Counted from the first letter of the stretch, positions 44,817 to 54,302 are shown. The stretch is DNA of 64,000 nucleotides from Deefgea rivuli DSM 18356 (GCF_000620145.1 NZ_JHVM01000008.1:62001-126000), one strand, 5' to 3'. Notes: a model not told the origin generated them from the letters alone. Numbers and translations are program-made.

Positions 44817-44865
44817 GGGTATATGAATGGATGCAGTATTAATAAATAGCTGCATCCATATACCC
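44817..44865. repeat. Dispersed GGTATA palindrome, family A copy 11
   Basis: GGGTATATGAATGGATGCAG and CTGCATCCATATACCC form the arms (16 bp paired with a 4-bp insertion), with centre TATTAATAAATAG. It starts on the base after the prfC stop codon. Confidence 0.88.
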
Positions 44866-45041
44866 ATCAATATCAATACTTTTATGCAAAAAAACACCCG
44901 CTGTATTGATCACCCAATTGCCCCCTCCCCGTAAACTCAAACGATTCAAATCGCAGAATCATCATGCATAGTCCGTTTTTTGCTTGGTTTTTTAGCTGAG
45001 CAGGTAAAATAATTACTATCGACCTTCATATTGATCCCCTT

Positions 45042-47333
45042 ATGCGCCGCATCCTCGTTTGCTTGCTCTTTGTGTTTTGCAGTTCCGCATTTGCAGCACC
45101 GATGGATTTATTGCTCGGTAAGTCCAGCAATTCAACGGCCAGCGCGATTGAACCCATCGCAGCGAGCACAGAGCTGGCGCGCTTAACTCAGCGCCTTGAG
45201 TTAGCGCAAGCTCAACTAGCCAGCTTAGACGGTAATCCCAAAGCGCCAGATCGGGAAACGAATCGTTTCTGGTTAACGCTCGAAATCTACGCCTATCAGC
45301 AGCACATCGCTGCACTCACGGGCTTGGACGCGCTGCAAAATCAAGACCGCCGCAAGACGTCGACTGACATCGCCAGCGGCGTGACCAGTCGTGTTCAACT
45401 ACAGCAAGAACGACAACTGATAGAGCAAGAAATTAATGTTCTAAGCAGCAGTTTGAAGGTGCAAGAAACCTATCTCAATACGATTCACGACGAATTAGAA
45501 CAAGCGCAGGCCGAACTACGCTTAAACCAAGGTCAATTTGAAAAAACGGCGGCACTCAGCAGCCAGCGTAGCCAGATCGCTAGCAAAATCGCTTTTTCGC
45601 AAAGAAAAGTCGATACATGGCTGGCCACATTGGCCAGCATTGACGCACGCCAGCAATTTAGCCGTGCGCGTTTACAAGATCGCCGCGAACAGGTTTTGGC
45701 GCTCAATAACCTGATTGGCAACGACAACAGCCAATTGCAATCAGAAGTGCTCGACGCCAATCTGCAAGCGATACAAGAGCAGCAACAATCCTACAGCCAG
45801 CAGCAACACGATCAGCTCAATCGTGAACAAGCGCTACGCGCCACTTTAGCTGAACTCCAACAACAACGCGAAGCGCTGCGTGCCAAATTAGACGACCCCA
45901 AAGCCAAAAATACAGAACAACTTCAAGCAAAATTAGCTATTTTAGAGCCACAAGAATCAGCGGTATTGCAGCAACTTGAAACCCTTGCGATTCAATCTGG
46001 CATTCTGACTGACCTGATGATGGCCAATACGCTAGAAGGTAACTTCTGGAAAAGACGCCAAGCACTCGTAAAAAATGGCTCGCAAACTGAAGTTCAAGCT
46101 CTGAGCGAAACAGTGCAAACCTGGTTGGTCACGCTGCGCGATATGCTCAATACAGCGCAAAAATCCGCCAACATCGCCCAAGATCAGCTCGATCAGCTTA
46201 AAAACACACCCGATTCATCACCCGAAGTAATCCAAGCATGGCAAGACCGTGAACGTATTTATCGCGATGCGGCAACCGATTTGCGCCATTCGTATGAAAA
46301 ATTTGATCGCTGGATCAATGACGCCTCGCCAAAAGACAAAACCCTCGCGATGCGAACCGATTATTGGCAAGAAAAAGTCCAAAGTAAACTCGTTTCGATT
46401 TGGAATTACGAGTTATTCAGCGTGAATGATTCGGTGCAAGTCGACGGGCAAAGTATTTCTCTCTCACGCGGTGTCACCGTGGGCAAGATGTGTATTGCCT
46501 TGCTACTGATTACCGTTGGTTTTGCCGTTTGTATTGTGTGCAGCAACTTGGTCGAGCGCTTGATTCTCAAATACACCAAATTGGCTCAAATTTCAGTGCG
46601 TATTGCCAAACGCTGGTTGTTATCGGTCGCGTTTATTGTGCTACTGATTAATTCGCTGCTGATTGTGCAAATTCCACTCGCTGCGTTTGCCTTCTTAGGC
46701 GGTGCGATTGCGATTGGTTTAGGTTTTGGTATGCAAACGCTACTGAAAAATCTGATTAGCGGTTTGATGATGTTGCTAGAGCGCCCTTTCCGCCCCGGCG
46801 ATACGATTGAAGTGGATGGTATTCGAGGCACAATCGTCGACATGAATGTACGCGCAGCAGTGGTGCGCGACGTGAATGGCATCGATACACTCGTCCCCAA
46901 CAGCACGTTTTTAGAGCAAAACGTCACCAATTGGAGCTACACCACCAGCATTATCCGCCAAGGTTTTCAAGTCGGCGTCGCCTACGGCAGTGATTTACGC
47001 TTGGTGGCTAAGCTATTGGAAGAAGAAGTGCTACGCCACGGCAACATCATCAAGGATAAAGAGCCGGAAATTTTGCTGGAAAACTTTGCCGCCGATGCAC
47101 TCACTTTTGGCATTTATTACTGGATCGACATGGGCGCAGGCATTATTGGCCGCCAAGTCGCCAGCGATTTGCGCTTTATGATTGATGCCAGCTTTCGCAA
47201 ACACGATATTTGCATTGCCTTCCCGCAGCGTGATGTTCATCTGGATTTAGCCGAACCGCTACGGATCCAGTTTGAAAAATCAGCGCCACCTGCTACTCGC
47301 AATAAAACGAATACCTCTAACTCAGACGAATAA
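45042..47333 (+). CDS. Large MscS-family mechanosensitive channel
   Basis: 763 residues. Signal peptide (to about residue 19, FAA), a long periplasmic coiled-coil region (about 40-470, rich in Q, L and E), then membrane helices (about 480-570) and the MscS domain (about 570-740). The pore helix GGAIAIGLGFGMQTLLKNLISGLMMLLERPFRPGDTIEV and the beta domain (GIDTLVPNSTFLEQNVTNWS) are conserved. The architecture resembles MscK/MscM-type channels, smaller than the about 1100-residue E. coli proteins. Protects against hypo-osmotic shock. Confidence 0.9.
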   Translation: MRRILVCLLFVFCSSAFAAPMDLLLGKSSNSTASAIEPIAASTELARLTQRLELAQAQLASLDGNPKAPDRETNRFWLTLEIYAYQQHIAALTGLDALQNQDRRKTSTDIASGVTSRVQLQQERQLIEQEINVLSSSLKVQETYLNTIHDELEQAQAELRLNQGQFEKTAALSSQRSQIASKIAFSQRKVDTWLATLASIDARQQFSRARLQDRREQVLALNNLIGNDNSQLQSEVLDANLQAIQEQQQSYSQQQHDQLNREQALRATLAELQQQREALRAKLDDPKAKNTEQLQAKLAILEPQESAVLQQLETLAIQSGILTDLMMANTLEGNFWKRRQALVKNGSQTEVQALSETVQTWLVTLRDMLNTAQKSANIAQDQLDQLKNTPDSSPEVIQAWQDRERIYRDAATDLRHSYEKFDRWINDASPKDKTLAMRTDYWQEKVQSKLVSIWNYELFSVNDSVQVDGQSISLSRGVTVGKMCIALLLITVGFAVCIVCSNLVERLILKYTKLAQISVRIAKRWLLSVAFIVLLINSLLIVQIPLAAFAFLGGAIAIGLGFGMQTLLKNLISGLMMLLERPFRPGDTIEVDGIRGTIVDMNVRAAVVRDVNGIDTLVPNSTFLEQNVTNWSYTTSIIRQGFQVGVAYGSDLRLVAKLLEEEVLRHGNIIKDKEPEILLENFAADALTFGIYYWIDMGAGIIGRQVASDLRFMIDASFRKHDICIAFPQRDVHLDLAEPLRIQFEKSAPPATRNKTNTSNSDE

Positions 47334-47334
47334 T

Positions 47335-47613
47335 ATGCAAAATACTCAAACGATCCCGAATGTAGAATGGACGACCGAAGAAGCCGCAGTTTTCCAACGT
47401 TTAAGCCGGCATCGGCAAAGTACCAGCGTCGAGCTGATTAAACATTGCGGCGTCAAAAACCCACATGGCCTCATTGAAGCGATGAATCAAAAGCTCGCTG
47501 GTAGCGAATGGCAAATCTTTGCCAGCGTCACCCGCACCGCCAATCCGCAGGCAGCACCCGTTGGCTACTACCGTTTACTGCGTAAACCACTCACGGTTTT
47601 GGACAAAGTCTAA
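47335..47613 (+). CDS. Small protein of unknown function downstream of the MscS gene
   Basis: 92 residues starting one base after the mscS-like stop (TAATATG), so probably translated by re-initiation. Sequence has a helical first half (EWTTEEAAVFQRLSRHRQSTSVELIKHCGVKNPHGLIEAMNQKL) that could be a winged-helix-like fold, then SEWQIFASVTRTANPQAAPVGYYRLLRK. I recognise no family. The start at 47272 would lie inside the preceding gene and is unlikely. Confidence 0.65.
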   Translation: MQNTQTIPNVEWTTEEAAVFQRLSRHRQSTSVELIKHCGVKNPHGLIEAMNQKLAGSEWQIFASVTRTANPQAAPVGYYRLLRKPLTVLDKV

Positions 47614-47702
47614 AACTGGCAACAGTCGCTCCGCGCTTCAGTAAACGCATCTTTGGATTATTAGCGGCTCTGGCAAAATTTTTACACTCGTACTTTATTT
47701 AC

Positions 47703-47973
47703 CTAGGGTCTGTTGATGTTTGGTTTACGGTCGCGCTGGAGCGATTTTCGCGGCAGATCAAGGCATTTTGTGCGACGTATAGCCAGCTATACAAGCACGG
47801 AATAACGCAGAGATGCCGCGAAAAGCGCCCAGTCCTTCGGATTTGGCTGCTTTTGGCCTGACCCTGCGTTGAAAAACGCTTGCATAGAATGACTATGCCA
47901 CGCGTCTTTCTCCTTGTTTCAGGCCAAAATCAGCACAAACGCGATTCGCAAACCAATCGTCAACAGATCCTAG
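47703..47973. mobile_element. MITE-like element with 24-bp terminal inverted repeats
   Basis: 271 bp. CTAGGGTCTGTTGATGTTTG at the left end pairs with CAAACCAATCGTCAACAGATCCTAG at the right (about 21 of 24 positions). CTAG at both ends could be part of the repeat or a target duplication. No ORF large enough for a transposase. The interior has a segment with CCTTCGGATTTGGCTG and GCTTGCATAGAATGACTATGC. It occupies most of the 418-bp gap 47614-48031. It may be mobilised by an IS5-type transposase; this is inference. Confidence 0.72.
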
Positions 47974-48031
47974 CTGGTATTAATTTTGCTTGCTACCTTA
48001 AATGGAATCACCATTTTAACGGGAGTGCATC

Positions 48032-48913
48032 ATGGATTTTTCTGCTAAATCAATTGCTGGGCAAATCGCCAGTATGAAAACGGATGCACTCAGTCACTTA
48101 CTCAATCCTCAAGCGGGCAGCAGTTTTGATATTGCCCAGCTCGCCAGTGGCTACATCAATAGCCAGCAAGGTGCTCAAGCCAGTAGCGGTGTGAATAGCA
48201 TCGCAGGGCTCTCGCCGATTGGTCGCAATACTGCCCTTTCCGATCCTGAATCGGCGTACAAAATGATGACGGAAATTAACCATCGCTCCGTCATATATCA
48301 AGCTCAATCCGCCGCCTTAAGCGATATGCAATCGGGCGTGAAGACACTGAGCCAATCGGCAGCACAATTGAGCAATATCAGCGCCGACAGCCCTTTTTCC
48401 AGCGTTAAATCACAATTGCAGAGCTTTGCCGATCAATACAATAGCTGGCGCAGAGAATTTGATGCCGATAGCCAAGATCCTGAATTGCTCGGCAATACCC
48501 AAGCCGCTCAAGCGGCGCGCCATGCATTGCAAAGTAGTATCAGCAGCCCATTTCATGGCGCAAACAACGGCCTGCAAGGGCTGTCCGCCCTTGGATTAGA
48601 AATTGATCCTGTTACTAAAATGGCAAAGCTCAATACTGAAACGCTAGAAAAAACTTGGAACAAGCAAGCTAGCGATGCGACCGCTGCCATTCACGATTTC
48701 AGCAGCAATTTTAGCGAAGCGGCAAATTTACTCGTTTCTAACGGCAATTTTTTCCAAAAGCAGCTGAGCAATTTAGATCGTGCTATCGATTACATCCACG
48801 ACAACCAAACCGCGCTACAAAGTGAATTTGGTCTTGGTGATGCGCCAAAAATGTCAGCACGCGTTGCTCAAGCGCTGGCTGAATATCAAAAATCCATGCA
48901 GCTAAGCACCTAA
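48032..48913 (+). CDS. FliD-like protein (possible flagellar-cap relative)
   Basis: 293 residues, no signal peptide, GGGAG seven bases before the ATG. The middle and C-terminal parts (LQSFADQYNSWRREFDADS, LQGLSALGLEIDPVTKMAKLNTETLEKTWN, LVSNGNFFQKQLSNLDRAIDYIHDNQTALQ) resemble the C-terminal half of the flagellar filament cap FliD, in which a GL.ID...G.L..D segment precedes a helical region. The N-terminus is Ala/Ser/Gln-rich. It is far shorter than FliD (usually over 400) and has no flagellar neighbours, so the relationship is suggestive only. Confidence 0.6.
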   Translation: MDFSAKSIAGQIASMKTDALSHLLNPQAGSSFDIAQLASGYINSQQGAQASSGVNSIAGLSPIGRNTALSDPESAYKMMTEINHRSVIYQAQSAALSDMQSGVKTLSQSAAQLSNISADSPFSSVKSQLQSFADQYNSWRREFDADSQDPELLGNTQAAQAARHALQSSISSPFHGANNGLQGLSALGLEIDPVTKMAKLNTETLEKTWNKQASDATAAIHDFSSNFSEAANLLVSNGNFFQKQLSNLDRAIDYIHDNQTALQSEFGLGDAPKMSARVAQALAEYQKSMQLST

Positions 48914-48920
48914 ACCAAGC

Positions 48921-48968
48921 GGGTATCTACTTGCAGACCAGCTATTAATTACTCTTCAAGCAGATACC
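48921..48968. repeat. Dispersed GGTATA palindrome, family A copy 12
   Basis: GGGTATCTACTTGCAG / CTTCAAGCAGATACC flank ACCAGCTATTAATTACT. It begins seven bases after the FliD-like stop. Confidence 0.7.
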
Positions 48969-49048
48969 TATACATAATTTTGAATCTAGGGTTATTCCCG
49001 ACTCGGAATAGCTTGACGTATCCAAAACAAAACTGCGATTATTAAAAG

Positions 49049-49102
49049 ATGAATTCGATCAAACATACCCTTTCAGTTTCGTATTTCTGGTGGCGCCTCT
49101 AG
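49049..49102 (+). CDS. Trp-rich leader peptide of trpS (17 codons)
   Basis: ATG at 49049, stop TAG at 49100-49102. The translation is MNSIKHTLSVSYFWWRL, with two adjacent Trp codons (TGG TGG, 49088-49093) four codons before the stop. The second Trp codon falls in the first strand of the leader hairpin. This is the pattern of trp-operon leader peptides. A TTGACG hexamer at 49013-49018 may be the -35 box, but no good -10 follows. The ribosome-binding site is weak (TAAAAG). Confidence 0.82.
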   Translation: MNSIKHTLSVSYFWWRL

Positions 49103-49163
49103 GCGGCACTGGGTTTGTTTGTCTCTACAAAACCTGCCGCCGGATACGGTGACAGGTTTTTTT
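49091..49163 (+). promoter_or_regulatory. Ribosome-mediated transcription attenuator of trpS
   Basis: Four strands: 1 TGGCGCC (49091-49097), 2 GGCGGCA...GGTTT (49102-49116), 3 AAACCTGCCGCC (49130-49141), 4 CAGGTTTT (49153-49160) plus T-run. 1:2 pair over seven positions with one mismatch. 2:3 pair as GGCGGCA/TGCCGCC and GGTTT/AAACC (antiterminator). 3:4 pair as AAAACCTG/CAGGTTTT around CCG-GATA-CGG and run into TTTTTTT (terminator). If Trp-tRNA is low, a ribosome stalled at the TGG pair would mask strand 1, so 2:3 forms and trpS is transcribed. Confidence 0.83.
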
Positions 49164-49212
49164 GTTTTTACCCCTCTCACATCCGACGGCTCCCATATCA
49201 AGGAGCAGCACC

Positions 49213-50241
49213 ATGTCCGCAGCAACGCCCTCTACAAACCCATCGCCCAGTATCGTCGTCACGGGTGATCGCACCGTCGGTCCTTTACACTTAGGCCACT
49301 ATGCAGGCTCGCTACAAACGCGTCTCGCACTACAAGAAACCCACAACCCCTTTATTTTATTGGCCGATACGCAAGCGCTCTCAGATCATCAAGGCGACTA
49401 CCGCAAAGTGCGTCAGGCCGTGATTGATGTGGCACTGGATTACTTAGCCGTCGGCATTGATCCGCAAAAATCGACGATCTTGATTCAATCGATGGTGCCC
49501 GAACTGGCCGAACTGTCGTTTTACTTGATGAATTTAGTCTCAGTTGCGCGCTTAGAACGCAATCCAACGCTGAAATCAGAATTGCGTGCCAAGGGTGCAA
49601 ATAGTGAAATTAGCGCCGGATTTTTAAGCTACCCCGTGAGCCAAGCGGCAGATATCACGGCGCTGCGCGGTACGCTGATTCCGGTAGGTGAAGATCAATT
49701 GCCAATGATTGAGCAAACCAATGAAATTGTACGGCGCTTTAATCGCATGGTTGGCGAGCCGATTCTGAATGAATGCGAGGCACTACTTTCTAACACGACT
49801 CGTCTACCCGGCCTTGATGGCAAAGGCAAAATGAGCCGCGCACTCGGCAATCATCTTGCGTTATCAGCCAGCGCGGATGAGATCACCCAAGCGGTAAATA
49901 AAATGTACACCGATGCTCAGCACCTCACCATTACCAGCCCCGGCCAAATTGAAGGCAATGTCGTGTTTGCCTTTTTAGATGCATTCGATCCTGACACCCA
50001 ACACGTCGCAGCGCTCAAAGCGCAATACGCGCACGGTGGTTTGGCCGATAGTGTCATCAAAGCGCGTCTGAACGACGTTTTGCAAGCGTTGATTACGCCG
50101 ATTCGAGAACGCCGTGCTGAATACGCACAAGACACCGATGCCGTGCTGTCGATGCTGCTATGCGGTTCGGCCAAAGCGCGCCAAACTGCGGCACTCACTT
50201 TACACAAAGTCAAAACAGCAATGGGAATGTACTACTTCTAG
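49213..50241 (+). CDS. trpS: Tryptophanyl-tRNA synthetase
   Basis: Class I aminoacyl-tRNA synthetase charging tRNA-Trp, 342 residues. HIGH motif is LHLGHYAG (His26-His29) and the KMSKS loop is GKMSRALG. Start at 49213 (MSAATPST) with AAGGAG eight bases upstream; the longer frame to 49162 begins inside the attenuator U-run and is rejected. Transcription is likely controlled by the leader described at 49049-49163. It lies alone between the FliD-like gene and a response regulator gene. Confidence 0.94.
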   Translation: MSAATPSTNPSPSIVVTGDRTVGPLHLGHYAGSLQTRLALQETHNPFILLADTQALSDHQGDYRKVRQAVIDVALDYLAVGIDPQKSTILIQSMVPELAELSFYLMNLVSVARLERNPTLKSELRAKGANSEISAGFLSYPVSQAADITALRGTLIPVGEDQLPMIEQTNEIVRRFNRMVGEPILNECEALLSNTTRLPGLDGKGKMSRALGNHLALSASADEITQAVNKMYTDAQHLTITSPGQIEGNVVFAFLDAFDPDTQHVAALKAQYAHGGLADSVIKARLNDVLQALITPIRERRAEYAQDTDAVLSMLLCGSAKARQTAALTLHKVKTAMGMYYF

Positions 50242-50341
50242 GGTACTAATAGATTTCACTAAGCTGTCAAGATTTTAAAAACAATCTATAAAGAGCAAGT
50301 GCAGTGAGCGCGGCTTGCGCTTTCTTTTTATGGATGAGTTT

Positions 50342-51523
50342 ATGCCCCTCAAACTTTTAATTGTCGATCACGATAGTGCATCCCGCGAGAAACTGCAGTC
50401 CTGCGTCGGTGGGATTTTTGAAACTCAACAAGCCGCCACCGGCATGGCCGCACTCGCTTTTTTAGAACAATTCAAACCTGATGTGCTTCTGATTGATGTC
50501 GATATTTCCGATATCAGCGGTTATGAAATTTGCCAAAGTTTTAAACAACACGCACCCGCTTGTCATACGCTATTCATCTCTAGCCAAGACAGCCGAGAAG
50601 CCTATCTTGCCGCCTACGAAGCCGGTGCCGACGATTTTATTAAAAAACCATTTCAAAGTGATGAGTTACACCAAAAACTCATCGTCTTTAAACGCAGCAT
50701 CGAAACCAATCAGCAATTGCAATCTTCGATCCAAGATGCCACGCATACGGCGCTGCAAGCGATTTCCAATTCGGCAGAGTTGGGCACCGTCATTAATTTC
50801 TTCAAAAAAGCCAGCTTAGCCAACGACAAAACCGCACTACTGGATGCACTGGTGCAAACCACGGCGAAATTTAATCTGCAAGTGGCCGCCCAAATTCGCC
50901 ACAACGGCCAAACGACGACGCTTAATAGCCAAGGCCGTAGCAGCCCGTTGGAAGAACATATGCTAGAAACATTGGCGCAAGATTCTCAGCGAATTTATGA
51001 AATGGGCAAACGTCTGATTATCAATTTCCCTCGGATTATTTTGCAAATCAAAGCCATGCCCACCGATCAAGCCGATTTGTGCGGTCGCTTACGCGATCAC
51101 ATCGCCATTTTGGTTGAAGCCGCAGAAAACCGTTTTGACAATATTTTGAACGAAGAACAAATTCGCGGTCAGCAAGCGCTTACCTTAAATGCAATTGGTC
51201 TGATTCAGGCTTCAATCCAAAAATTAGAAACTGAATATCGCGAGCAAGCAGGCGCTTCGGTGCGACTGTTTAGCGAACTACAAACCAAATTCGAGCAAAA
51301 AATGGTCTTCTTAGGCCTGACTGATTCACAAGAAAATCAACTGTCGAATATGATAGAGCAAAGCACCCTTGAAGCTACGCAAATTTACGATCAAGGCTTA
51401 TCACTTGATGATGAATTTTCGCATGTGATTGCCACTTTGCTTTACCTCACCCAGCAATCGCCTAATGCCGCAGAAAAAACCACAACGCTTAGCTCTGATA
51501 GCGACGATATTCTTCTATTTTAA
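50342..51523 (+). CDS. Receiver-domain protein with unknown output domain
   Basis: 393 residues from the start at 50342; ATGs at 50330 and 50315 are alternatives. Receiver domain (about 1-120): acidic pair in LIVDHD, phosphoacceptor D52 (VLLIDVDISDISG), and the conserved Lys in DDFIKKPF. The usual Pro after the phosphoacceptor is Ser. The C-terminal 270 residues are mostly helical (SIQKLETEYREQAGASVRLFSELQTKFEQKM) and match no output domain I recognise. It has no adjacent kinase. Confidence 0.8.
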   Translation: MPLKLLIVDHDSASREKLQSCVGGIFETQQAATGMAALAFLEQFKPDVLLIDVDISDISGYEICQSFKQHAPACHTLFISSQDSREAYLAAYEAGADDFIKKPFQSDELHQKLIVFKRSIETNQQLQSSIQDATHTALQAISNSAELGTVINFFKKASLANDKTALLDALVQTTAKFNLQVAAQIRHNGQTTTLNSQGRSSPLEEHMLETLAQDSQRIYEMGKRLIINFPRIILQIKAMPTDQADLCGRLRDHIAILVEAAENRFDNILNEEQIRGQQALTLNAIGLIQASIQKLETEYREQAGASVRLFSELQTKFEQKMVFLGLTDSQENQLSNMIEQSTLEATQIYDQGLSLDDEFSHVIATLLYLTQQSPNAAEKTTTLSSDSDDILLF

Positions 51524-51528
51524 ATTAT

Positions 51529-51577
51529 GGGTATATAGCCAAAATCATTGTTATACATAGCCTATAAAGCAATACCA
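51529..51577. repeat. Dispersed GGTATA palindrome, family A copy 13
   Basis: GGGTATATAGCC, centre AAAATCATTGTTATACAT, then AGCCTATAAAGCAATACC. It starts five bases after the response regulator stop. The rest of the gap to maeB (to 51760) shows nothing I can name. Confidence 0.62.
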
Positions 51578-51760
51578 TTAAAATAAACCCACCGACCACA
51601 GAGTCGAAATTTAAAACCGGAGAGGTTTAACTTTTAATCTGAAATACACCAAATGAAAAAATGCAGTCAAATTGACGTCATCTGGGGCAATCCCCAATAC
51701 ATTTTTCAGACGCTTTGATCCAGCATCATTACTAGCATCACATGCACTCAGGGGCAGCTC

Positions 51761-54046
51761 ATGGACGAAGAACTACGTAAAAAAGCACTTGAATATCACC
51801 GTTTTCCCAAACCCGGCAAAATTCAGGTTGTTCCCACCAAAGGGCTCGCCAGTCAACGCGATCTGGCGCTCGCCTACTCGCCCGGCGTGGCCGCTGCGTG
51901 CGACGCCATCGTTGCCGATCCATCTGAAGCCCGCAATCTCACTGCGCGTGGCAATTTAGTCGCCGTCGTCACCAATGGCACGGCAGTGCTCGGCCTTGGC
52001 AATATTGGCCCATTAGCTGGCAAGCCCGTCATGGAAGGCAAAGGCGTTTTATTTAAAAAATTCGCTGGTATTGATGTGTTTGACATCGAAATCGACGAAA
52101 ACGACCCCGATAAACTGATTGAAATTATCGCCTCGCTTGAACCCACTTTTGGCGGCATCAATTTAGAGGACATCAAAGCGCCGGAATGTTTTTACGTTGA
52201 GAAAAAACTCCGTGAGCGGATGAAAATCCCAGTGTTTCACGACGATCAGCACGGCACCGCAATCATCGTTGGCGCGGCAGTCAAAAATGCACTGGCTTTA
52301 CTCAATAAAAACATCGCGGAAGTCAAACTCGTCGCCTCAGGTGCGGGCGCTGCCGCCATTGCATGCTTGGATTTACTCGTATCCTTAGGCGTGCAAAAAC
52401 ACAATATTTTTGTTTGCGACTCTAAAGGCGTGATTCATACCGAGCGCGGGCCGCTGGATGAAACCAAGCAGCGCTACGCCCGCGAAACCGCCATTCGTAC
52501 ACCTGCCGAAGCACTCGTCGGTGCGGATATTTTCTTAGGTCTTTCAGGCCCCGGTGCAATTGACGCTGAAATGCTCAAAACGATGGCCGCATCGCCGCTG
52601 ATTTTGGCGCTAGCCAATCCCAATCCCGAAGTCACACCGCCCGAAGCCCGCGCCGCGCGTCCTGATGCGATTATCTGCACCGGCCGCTCGGACTACCCCA
52701 ATCAAGTGAATAATGTGCTGTGCTTTCCCTTTATTTTCCGTGGCGCACTCGATGTGGGCGCAACGACGATCAACGAAGCGATGAAACACGCCGCCGTCAA
52801 CGCAATTGCCGATTTAGCGCACGCCGAATTGTCCGATGTCGTTGCCAATGCCTATAGCGGGAAAAATCTGTCTTTTGGTGCGGAATATTTAATTCCAACG
52901 CCGTTTGATCCACGTTTGATCGTCAAAATTGCACCAGCAGTCGCCAAGGCAGCAATGGACAGCGGCGTTGCCACGCGGCCGATTGAAGACTGGGCGACGT
53001 ATATCGAAGAGCTAACGCAGTTCGTGTATAAATCCAGTCTGTTTATGCGCCCAGTCTTTATGGCGGCGAAAAAAGCGCAAAAACGCGTCGTATTTTGTGA
53101 AGGTGAAGACGAGCGCGTGCTGCATGCGGTGCAAGAAATCCTCGATATGCAGCTATGTCAGCCAATTTTGATTGGCCGCCCAAATGTCATTCAAACGCGA
53201 ATTGAAAAACTTGGCTTACGCATCCGACTTGGGATCGATTTTGAAGTCTGCAATCCTGAAAACGACCCGCGCTATCGCGAATATTGGCAGCTGTATTATT
53301 CAATCATGCAGCGCAAAGGCGTTTCCGAAGATTTGGCCAAAGCCGAAGTTCGCCGCAAAACCACGCTGATTGGCACGTTGATGGTCAAACGCGGCGAAGC
53401 CGACGCGATGATTTGTGGCACCTATGGGCTGTATCACAACCATTTATCCCACGTTAAAAACGTCCTCGGCCTTAAAACAGGCGTTACAACGACAGCGGCG
53501 ATGAATATTTTGCTGCTCAATACGGGCAATATTTTCATTACCGACACCTATGTCAATGCCGACCCGAATGCTGAGCAGCTCGCCGAAATCACACTGATGG
53601 CCGCCGAAGCCGTGCGCAAATTTGGTATTGCACCCAAAGTCGCATTGCTGAGCCATTCGAGCTTTGGTACAAGTGACAGTCCTTCGGCGCGGAAGATGCA
53701 AGAAGCGCTGCGTCTGGTCACCGAGCAAGCGCCCGAGCTAGAAATTGACGGCGAAATGCACGGCGATGCGGCGCTTTCATCAGCGATCCGCGCACAAATC
53801 TTCCCAAACTCCAAACTTAAAGGTGAAGCCAATATTTTGGTGATGCCTAATTTAGATGCGGCCAATATTTCGTTTAACCTGCTCAAAGCCACTGCGGTTG
53901 ATGGCGTGACCATTGGGCCGATCTTGATGGGGCTGGCTAAACCAGTGCATATTTTGACGCCAACCGCCTCGGTTCGCCGTATCATTAATATGGCCGCGCT
54001 AGCCGCAGTCGAAGCAGCACTTGCACAGGAGTCGAACGATGAGTGA
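51761..54046 (+). CDS. maeB: NADP-dependent malic enzyme, MaeB-type
   Basis: Malate to pyruvate with NADPH formation, 761 residues. The N-terminal catalytic part has [35 protein letters not shown] and the NADP fold ([20 protein letters not shown]). The C-terminal about 330 residues are a phosphate-acetyltransferase-like domain ([50 protein letters not shown]), as in all MaeB proteins, where it is regulatory. CAGGGGCAG precedes the ATG. The stop overlaps the start of the PhaM-like gene by eight bases. Confidence 0.95.
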   Translation: MDEELRKKALEYHRFPKPGKIQVVPTKGLASQRDLALAYSPGVAAACDAIVADPSEARNLTARGNLVAVVTNGTAVLGLGNIGPLAGKPVMEGKGVLFKKFAGIDVFDIEIDENDPDKLIEIIASLEPTFGGINLEDIKAPECFYVEKKLRERMKIPVFHDDQHGTAIIVGAAVKNALALLNKNIAEVKLVASGAGAAAIACLDLLVSLGVQKHNIFVCDSKGVIHTERGPLDETKQRYARETAIRTPAEALVGADIFLGLSGPGAIDAEMLKTMAASPLILALANPNPEVTPPEARAARPDAIICTGRSDYPNQVNNVLCFPFIFRGALDVGATTINEAMKHAAVNAIADLAHAELSDVVANAYSGKNLSFGAEYLIPTPFDPRLIVKIAPAVAKAAMDSGVATRPIEDWATYIEELTQFVYKSSLFMRPVFMAAKKAQKRVVFCEGEDERVLHAVQEILDMQLCQPILIGRPNVIQTRIEKLGLRIRLGIDFEVCNPENDPRYREYWQLYYSIMQRKGVSEDLAKAEVRRKTTLIGTLMVKRGEADAMICGTYGLYHNHLSHVKNVLGLKTGVTTTAAMNILLLNTGNIFITDTYVNADPNAEQLAEITLMAAEAVRKFGIAPKVALLSHSSFGTSDSPSARKMQEALRLVTEQAPELEIDGEMHGDAALSSAIRAQIFPNSKLKGEANILVMPNLDAANISFNLLKATAVDGVTIGPILMGLAKPVHILTPTASVRRIINMAALAAVEAALAQESNDE

Positions 54047-54293
54047 ATTTAATCCCAGCGATCCATTTGGCTTTTTTGCCAATATGATGAAACCCGGCGG
54101 AACCAATCCCTTTATGCCGCCTCTGACTGAAGAAGAAATCGACCGTAAAATTATCGAATGTAAAACCGTCGAGCAATGGCTGGCGATGCAAGTCGGCATG
54201 TTGCAAATGACAGTTAAAACTTTAGAAATGCAAAAAGCTGGCTTGGCGGCGTTTAAACAAAGTATCGACCCTAACAAGCCAGAACACAGTTAA
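54039..54293 (+). CDS. PhaM-like short protein
   Basis: 84 residues. DPFGFFANMMKPGGTNPFMPPLTEEEIDRKIIECKTVEQWLAMQVGMLQMTVKTLEMQKAGLAAFK follows the conserved N-terminal region of PhaM, a betaproteobacterial protein that activates PHA synthase and links PHA granules to the nucleoid. The DNA-binding C-terminal tail of full PhaM is missing. It begins inside the end of maeB (ATGAGTGA), so its translation depends on maeB. A role in PHA granules is inferred; no pha genes are in the window. Confidence 0.78.
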   Translation: MSEFNPSDPFGFFANMMKPGGTNPFMPPLTEEEIDRKIIECKTVEQWLAMQVGMLQMTVKTLEMQKAGLAAFKQSIDPNKPEHS

Positions 54294-54302
54294 CGGAACA
54301 AC

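Noticed and set aside
44963-44998. Eleven-codon ORF MHSPFFAWFFS upstream of the MscS-type gene, resembling a Phe leader peptide
   Set aside because: No terminator/antiterminator stems follow and the downstream gene is not related to Phe. Probably chance, though the Phe content is odd.
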